Shown: positions 13,826 through 17,836 of the stretch, one piece after another | How the letters are laid out: each line of letters opens with the position of its first letter | Numbering within the stretch: the first letter of the stretch is position 1 | Assembly: GCA_016200785.1 (NCBI GenBank) | Contig: JACQED010000376.1 | Location: 1-17,836, forward strand | DNA length: 17,836 nt | Direction: 5' to 3' | Source: Chloroflexota bacterium | GTDB taxonomy: Bacteria; Chloroflexota; Anaerolineae; Anaerolineales; JACQED01 | The notes under the pieces: generated by a model | Seen by the model: the letters and a program-made list of their open reading frames with translations, nothing else | Told to the model about the DNA's origin: nothing | Databases searched by the model: none | Position numbers and translations under genes: made by a program

Positions 13826-13853
13826 TTTGCATATCCTCCGGGCGTTCTATAAT
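13826..13853 (+). promoter_or_regulatory. M3 peptidase promoter, leaderless
   Basis: -35 TTTGCA (13826-13831, 4 of 6), 16-nt spacer, perfect -10 TATAAT (13848-13853), then exactly 7 nt to GTG 13861. This supports both the GTG start and a leaderless mRNA. TATAATAGCG is shared with the RRM promoter. Confidence 0.7.
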
Positions 13854-13860
13854 AGCGCTC

Positions 13861-15507
13861 GTGTGCTCCTGCTCCCCTGCTCCCCGGCTCCATACTCTCC
13901 GCGCCGCCCTCGACTCCTTCGAGTCCCGCCTCGACGCGCTGAACACCGCCTACGGCGACGCGCAGTGGCGTAAGTATTTGGGCCGCGCGACCGCCGCCGA
14001 GATCAACGCGCTGGAGGCCGAACGCAGCGTCCTTCTGCTCGACGACGAAATCTTCGCGTTCGTCATGAATCACCGGGCCGATGTTGACGGCGATGCGTGC
14101 TTGGCCCGCCGCCTCGCGCTCGTCCATCGTGCCTTGCTCGAAGCCCGCGCCACCGCGCCGCGGGAGATCTACGAACTCCGCAACCGGATCGATCGACAAA
14201 TCGTCGCCTTCAAGCCCATCGTCGCCGGGGAAACCCTTAGTCGCGCCGAACAGCGCGACATGCTTCGCAAGGACCCCGATCGCGCACGGCGCAAATCGGC
14301 GTGGCTGGCCCTCGGCCCGCTAGCCGCCACCGTCGAAAAAGACGTGCTCGAACTCATGCGCCGCCGCAACCGCATCGCGCAGTCGCTCGGCTGCGGCGAT
14401 TATCCCAGCCTCGCTCTCTCACTCGCCGGCCTCGACCGGCAGATGGTGGAGAGACTCTTCGCCGAACTCACCGACGCCACCGACGTGCCCTATCGCGCCT
14501 TTCTCGATCGGGCCGCCTCTGTGCTCGGCCTCGCCGATCCATCTCCCGCCGCTCGTCACTCGTCACCCGTCACGCGCCACCTTGCGGAGCACCCCGAGCG
14601 AAGCGAGCGGGCATCGCCCGTCACCCTCCTCCGCCCGTGGGATCTCACTTTCGCCGTCGATCGCCTCGCCGCCCTGCCCGACGCGCCATTCCCGAAATCC
14701 GAGATCGTCTCAGCCTCGCTCGCGTTGGCCGAGGGGCTGGGACTCGACCGCGCCGCACATAAAGTGCGCGTTGATTTCGCCGACATTCCCTACGGCGGAT
14801 TGTGCTTCGGCGTTCACCCGCCCGACGATGTGCGCATTCTCGCCAACCCGCGCGATGGCCATGCCTATTACTCGACCATGTTCCACGAATTCGGCCACGC
14901 CCTGCACAACCGTCATGTCAATCCGCCCTCGCCCATCTTGCGCGACGAACCCGGCCCGTTCAACGAGGGGCAGGCCTGCACTCTTCAACGCTTCGCCGCC
15001 GACCCCGATTGGCTGGCGACACGTCGCGGACTCGACCGCCGGGCAATCGACTCGTACCGGCGCGGGTGGGCGCAGACGATGCTGGTGCGCTTTCGCACAC
15101 TGATGGGCCTCGCGACGTTTGAGTACGCCGCTTACGCGACTCTCGCGCTCGATCCGGCGGCCGATCTCGATTTGATACCGCTCTACTGCGAAACGATGGA
15201 ACGTTACACGCTCGTCTCGTGGTCTGAGGCCGACGGCGTCGGCTGGGCCGACAATCCCTTCTGGACGTCGTACCCGATCTATTTGCAAAACTACGTCGTC
15301 GCCGAAGCCATCGCCAGCCGGACACACGGCGCACTGCGCCGGGAGTTCCGCGCGCTGTTCGCCAACTCTGACGTCGGCGAATGGCTGGCCGAGCACTACT
15401 GGCGGCCCGCCGCAACGATCGAATGGCAGGACAAAATCGCGAGAGCCACCGGAGGCCCTTTGTCTGCCCAGGCGCTGATTGCCGACCTTCAGATCGCTGA
15501 TTGCTGA
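13861..15507 (+). CDS. M3-family zinc metallopeptidase (oligoendopeptidase F-like)
   Basis: A 548-aa, all-helical M3-type peptidase that cleaves short peptides in the cytoplasm; no signal peptide is seen. The zinc site is HEFGHALH (H342, E343, H346). A candidate third ligand is E369 in PFNEGQA, 23 residues after H346. The Tyr-rich C-terminal segment (WTSYPIYLQNYVVAEAI) fits the substrate-binding region of the family. The GTG start follows a -10 box by 7 nt. Residues about 231-257 are an unusual Ser/Arg/His-rich insertion coded by short repeats (separate entry). The last residues (IADLQIADC) also come from repetitive DNA. It is somewhat shorter than typical PepF. Confidence 0.88.
   Translation: MCSCSPAPRLHTLRAALDSFESRLDALNTAYGDAQWRKYLGRATAAEINALEAERSVLLLDDEIFAFVMNHRADVDGDACLARRLALVHRALLEARATAPREIYELRNRIDRQIVAFKPIVAGETLSRAEQRDMLRKDPDRARRKSAWLALGPLAATVEKDVLELMRRRNRIAQSLGCGDYPSLALSLAGLDRQMVERLFAELTDATDVPYRAFLDRAASVLGLADPSPAARHSSPVTRHLAEHPERSERASPVTLLRPWDLTFAVDRLAALPDAPFPKSEIVSASLALAEGLGLDRAAHKVRVDFADIPYGGLCFGVHPPDDVRILANPRDGHAYYSTMFHEFGHALHNRHVNPPSPILRDEPGPFNEGQACTLQRFAADPDWLATRRGLDRRAIDSYRRGWAQTMLVRFRTLMGLATFEYAAYATLALDPAADLDLIPLYCETMERYTLVSWSEADGVGWADNPFWTSYPIYLQNYVVAEAIASRTHGALRREFRALFANSDVGEWLAEHYWRPAATIEWQDKIARATGGPLSAQALIADLQIADC
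14554..14624. repeat. In-frame repeat insertion inside the M3 peptidase gene
   Basis: Three 7-bp units CGTCACT, CGTCACC and CGTCACG (14554-14574) are followed by a segment bounded by two copies of CCCGTCAC (14566-14573 and 14617-14624). The 43 bp between those copies include the near-palindrome CCCGAGCGAAGCGAGCGGG. It encodes a polar stretch between GLADPS and LRPWDLTF, a point where related peptidases run on directly. Confidence 0.65.
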
Positions 15508-15548
15508 TTTTCCCGTCGTTCTTTGTCTCATTGTTCATCGGTCATTGA

Positions 15549-16199
15549 ATGCTCACCCACGCCATCTTCGACCTCGACGACACGCTTTATCCGCAGACCA
15601 GCGGCCTCTGGGATGCGATCGGCGAACGCATCAACCTGTTCATGATCGACCGGCTCGGCCTGCCGCCGGACGAGGTGAAGGCGCGGCGAGACCTCTACTT
15701 CCGCTCATTCGGCACGACGCTCAAGGGCCTGATGCGCGACTTCCACGTTGACCCTGCCGACTACCTCGACTTCGCGCACGATCTGCCGCTGGAGCAATTC
15801 ATTCAACCCGACCCCGGCCTCGACGCGATGCTGGCCGCGCTTCCGCTGCGCAAGTCCATCTTCACCAACGCCGACGTCAAACACGCCCGGCGCGTGTTGA
15901 ACCGCCTGGGCATCGCGCAGCACTTCGATACCATTGTGGACATCTGGGCGCTGAACTTCGTCAACAAGCCGGAGCCGGAGGCCTATCAGATTTTGCTCTC
16001 GACCCTTCGGGCTGAAGCAAGCCACTGCGTTTTCGTCGAAGACTCTCTCCGCAACCTGCTCCCCGCTCGCGCGATGGGCATGACGACGATCTGGATCAGC
16101 CGGAACGGAACGAACGGCGACGTGGGTTTCGTGGTGAAGAATGTCGGCGAAGTCGGGCCGATCGTGAACGACTTGTTGCGCGGGAAGCCGAATGGATAA
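15549..16199 (+). CDS. HAD-family hydrolase, pyrimidine 5'-nucleotidase type
   Basis: A 216-aa haloacid-dehalogenase phosphatase. Motif I is FDLDDTLYP (nucleophile D8, acid/base D10), motif II FTNA (T106), motif III K140 in NKPEPEAY, and motif IV VFVEDSLRNL (E164, D165). The LYP after motif I and the VEDSLRN signature are typical of the SDT1/PHM8-like pyrimidine 5'-nucleotidase subgroup, which dephosphorylates UMP, CMP or related nucleotides. Substrate is inferred from the subgroup. It starts at an ATG without an evident Shine-Dalgarno, 41 nt after the M3 peptidase. Its stop overlaps the following small gene by 8 bp, suggesting coupling. Confidence 0.87.
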   Translation: MLTHAIFDLDDTLYPQTSGLWDAIGERINLFMIDRLGLPPDEVKARRDLYFRSFGTTLKGLMRDFHVDPADYLDFAHDLPLEQFIQPDPGLDAMLAALPLRKSIFTNADVKHARRVLNRLGIAQHFDTIVDIWALNFVNKPEPEAYQILLSTLRAEASHCVFVEDSLRNLLPARAMGMTTIWISRNGTNGDVGFVVKNVGEVGPIVNDLLRGKPNG

Positions 16200-16410
16200 A
16201 CTCCTTCCCTTTCTCGCCGTCGGCGCGCTCATCTTGTTCGTCGTCGTGCTCAATCTCAGCCTGATCGCCTGGGCGCGGCGCAAGTCCGGCCCGGCAGACG
16301 ACGCGCTCTCGCGCGGCATCAACGCGGCTTCGGCGGCGCGCAAAGCCCGCGAGAAACAGGAGGCCGATTTGAATGAACTCCATCGGCGCGTGTCAGGCCT
16401 GAAGAAGTGA
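16192..16410 (+). CDS. Small single-pass membrane protein with coiled coil
   Basis: A 72-aa protein with one N-terminal transmembrane helix (residues about 4-27, LLPFLAVGALILFVVVLNLS) and then a charged helical tail rich in Ala, Arg, Lys and Glu (ASAARKAREKQEADLNELHR) that should form a coiled coil facing the cytoplasm. No family recognised; the layout resembles small membrane-anchored scaffold proteins. It overlaps the HAD stop by 8 bp and ends 11 nt before the CoA-transferase gene, so the three are likely one transcript. Coding is supported by the clear amphipathic pattern and the overlap. Confidence 0.7.
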   Translation: MDKLLPFLAVGALILFVVVLNLSLIAWARRKSGPADDALSRGINAASAARKAREKQEADLNELHRRVSGLKK

Positions 16411-16421
16411 TTCACAGATAG

Positions 16422-17204
16422 ATGGATAAACTCACCTCAATCGCCGACGCCGCCGGGCTGGTGCGCCCCGGCGACACCCTCGCCCTCGGCGGCATGACGC
16501 TCTACCGCCGTCCGGTCGCCTTCGTCCGCGAATTGCTGCGCGGCTCGAACGCCGGCGAATTGACTCTGCTGTGCTTCACCGCCGGCTACGAATCCGACTT
16601 GCTGGTCGGCGCGGGAAAGGTGCGCCGGGTGCGGTCGTGTTACTTCGGGCTGGAAGTCTTCGGCCTCGCGCCGATGTTCACCGCCGCGGCCAATGCCGGG
16701 CAGATCGAGATCGTCGAAGAGAGCGAGGCCAGCCTGGGCTTCGGCCTCAAAGCAGCGATGGCGAACGTCGGCTTCATGCCGGGGCGCGGCTGGATCGGCA
16801 CCGATATGCTCAAATTGCGGCCCGACGTGAAAACGGTGAACGATCCGTACACCGGTGAAACACTCGTCGCCTTTCCCGCGATCAACTGCGACGTGGCCGC
16901 GATCCACGCGCTCGAAGCCGATCCGGCCGGCAACGCCGCGCTGGGCGGCAATCTGGGGGTGGACGTGGAACTCGCGGTCGTCGCCCAAACGGTGATCGTC
17001 ACCGCCGAAACCATCGTGCCCAAACTCCGCAAGGCCGACGTCGCCTCGCCCGTGGTGACGGCGGTCGTTCACGCCCCGCGCGGCGCGTGGCCGACTTCAT
17101 GCCATCCGCTGTATCCGGTCGGCGGCGGCGAATTACTGCGCTATATTGATTGCTGTCATGGGGGGGAGTTCGAGGAGTACGTTCAAGGCTTACTGGCATC
17201 ATAA
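16422..17204 (+). CDS. CoA-transferase family I, subunit A (glutaconate CoA-transferase-like)
   Basis: A 260-aa alpha-type subunit of a family I CoA-transferase. The N-terminal LVRPGDTLALGGMTLYRRP matches the GctA-like opening, followed by LTLLCFTAGYESDLLVGAG, the GFMPGRGWIGTDML region and a C-terminal HAPRGAWPTSCHPLYP. In these enzymes subunit A supplies half of the CoA and acid pocket, while the catalytic glutamate is on subunit B. No subunit B follows: after a promoter comes a Uma2 gene. It is therefore an orphan in this window. The B partner may be elsewhere, or the protein may work alone. The start has no clear Shine-Dalgarno. Confidence 0.82.
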   Translation: MDKLTSIADAAGLVRPGDTLALGGMTLYRRPVAFVRELLRGSNAGELTLLCFTAGYESDLLVGAGKVRRVRSCYFGLEVFGLAPMFTAAANAGQIEIVEESEASLGFGLKAAMANVGFMPGRGWIGTDMLKLRPDVKTVNDPYTGETLVAFPAINCDVAAIHALEADPAGNAALGGNLGVDVELAVVAQTVIVTAETIVPKLRKADVASPVVTAVVHAPRGAWPTSCHPLYPVGGGELLRYIDCCHGGEFEEYVQGLLAS

Positions 17205-17233
17205 TTGTCCGACGATGCGAAACGTGCTATTAT
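17205..17233 (+). promoter_or_regulatory. Promoter of the Uma2-family gene
   Basis: TTGTCC (17205-17210, 4 of 6) is 17 nt from TATTAT (17228-17233), which carries a TGn extension (TG at 17225-17226). Transcription near 17240 would leave a leader of about 40 nt. AGAGGT (17272-17277) serves as Shine-Dalgarno for the ATG at 17282. Confidence 0.65.
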
Positions 17234-17281
17234 CAATCGTAGAAACGCCCCAGCGGAGCGTCTCCCACAGAAGAGGTCAAG

Positions 17282-17836
17282 ATGGTTGCTCCAGTAAAGA
17301 ACTATTCGCCCGCGCCCGAATGGCCGGAGCAGGGACAGTGGACTTACGACGACTGGGCGCGCCTGCCCGAAGACGGCACGCGCTATGAAGTCATTGATGG
17401 AGTGCTGTACCTGACCCCACCACCAGCGATCCCGCATCAGTTCTCGTCCAACCGGTTGTCCACTGCGATGACCAATCACGCCGATGCGAAAAAATTGGGC
17501 AATATCCTGACCGCACCTGTCGGCGTCCGCCTTCCCGATCAACCCGTCCCGCTCCAGCCTGACATCGCCTTCGTCTCGACGGCTCGCAAATCAATCATCG
17601 GCAAGCAATACGTCGAAGGCGCGCCCGATCTCGTGGTGGAAATCCTCTCGCCGAGCAACTGGCCTTTCGACCGACAGGAGAAGTTCCGCGTGTACCAGGC
17701 CGCCGGTGTGCCGGAGTATTGGATCGTGGACTACCGCGCCAAGACGGTCGAGGTCTTTGCGTTGGAAGAGGGCGAGTACGTTCTGCTCGGCAAATATGGA
17801 ATGGGTGATGCCGCCGCCTCGCGCGTCCTCGCTAAT
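17282..17836 (+). CDS. Uma2-family (DUF820) putative endonuclease, 3' end outside window
   Basis: The frame is open from ATG 17282 through the right edge (185 codons, no stop). It is a Uma2/DUF820 protein with a PD-(D/E)XK nuclease-like fold. YEVIDGVLYLTPPP with a following His (PHQFSS), PDIAFV as the first acidic motif, and DLVVEILSPSN as the E-x-L motif are all seen. FDRQEKFRVYQAAGVPEYW then gives the conserved Lys and Tyr helix, and WIVDYRAKTVEVF the last strand. These residues are intact. The proteins are abundant as paralogues in cyanobacteria and Chloroflexota; their cellular role is not settled. Own promoter and Shine-Dalgarno, so not part of the CoA-transferase transcript. Only the last few residues seem to be missing. 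Confidence 0.87.
   Translation, partial: MVAPVKNYSPAPEWPEQGQWTYDDWARLPEDGTRYEVIDGVLYLTPPPAIPHQFSSNRLSTAMTNHADAKKLGNILTAPVGVRLPDQPVPLQPDIAFVSTARKSIIGKQYVEGAPDLVVEILSPSNWPFDRQEKFRVYQAAGVPEYWIVDYRAKTVEVFALEEGEYVLLGKYGMGDAAASRVLAN

Noticed and set aside
12922..13860. Defence island around the DUF3800 gene
   Set aside because: It stands alone between housekeeping-type genes, with no nuclease, helicase, toxin or integrase partner and no change in base composition that I can see.
16192..16433. Identical 12-nt starts ATGGATAAACTC of the small membrane protein and the CoA-transferase gene
   Set aside because: The similarity stops after four codons and the proteins are unrelated, so chance is sufficient.

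Overview
The window is a high-GC, densely coded bacterial chromosome segment with about fifteen substantial genes and two very short ones. Nothing in it looks like a prophage, transposon, CRISPR array or RNA gene. The gene mix suggests a member of the Chloroflexota (Anaerolineae-like): a CpaE-like receiver-ATPase protein, a GAF histidine kinase, lipoproteins with Pro/Thr-rich linkers, an RRM protein next to a CarD-type regulator, an endonuclease-type MutL, a Uma2 protein and short low-complexity repeats inside genes. That assignment is an inference from gene content, since no rRNA is present.

Layout. 1-861 is the 3' end of a ClpC-type AAA+ unfoldase, closed by a good intrinsic terminator. 1086-4343 is a tight three-gene unit of receiver-ATPase protein, Sir2-family deacylase and GAF histidine kinase, joined by 4-bp and 8-bp overlaps behind an extended -10 promoter. 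4449-6731 holds two lipoproteins, the second with a GH39-like glycosidase fold, that share a C-terminal tail. 6752-8560 is an ABC exporter half-transporter. 8814-9675 is an RRM RNA-binding protein followed by a CarD-family RNA polymerase regulator, read from one promoter with a structured leader. mutL (9714-11543, minus strand) and prs (11633-12619, plus strand) diverge from back-to-back promoters whose -35 boxes abut. After prs come a small membrane protein, a 19-20 codon ORF with a strong Shine-Dalgarno, a DUF3800 protein, an M3-family metallopeptidase, a HAD-type 5'-nucleotidase, a small coiled-coil membrane protein, an orphan CoA-transferase alpha subunit and, running off the right edge, a Uma2-family protein.

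Regulation and structure. Promoter-like sequences fall into two groups. In three genes (ABC exporter, mutL, M3 peptidase) a -10 hexamer ends exactly 7 nt before the start codon, which predicts leaderless mRNAs. In front of genes with longer leaders (receiver-ATPase, RRM, DUF3800 unit, Uma2) the -10 is preceded by a TGn extension. Several genes (sirtuin, mutL twice, M3 peptidase) carry in-frame short repeats or inverted repeats at poorly conserved places, suggesting that small repetitive sequences spread into coding DNA in this genome.

The most unusual items are the translationally coupled receiver-ATPase/sirtuin/kinase unit, the short ORF lying in frame with the DUF3800 gene and separated from it by one TGA, the GH39-like lipoprotein with a probably missing nucleophile, and the divergent mutL/prs promoter. 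I found no clearly novel multi-gene defence or mobile system.
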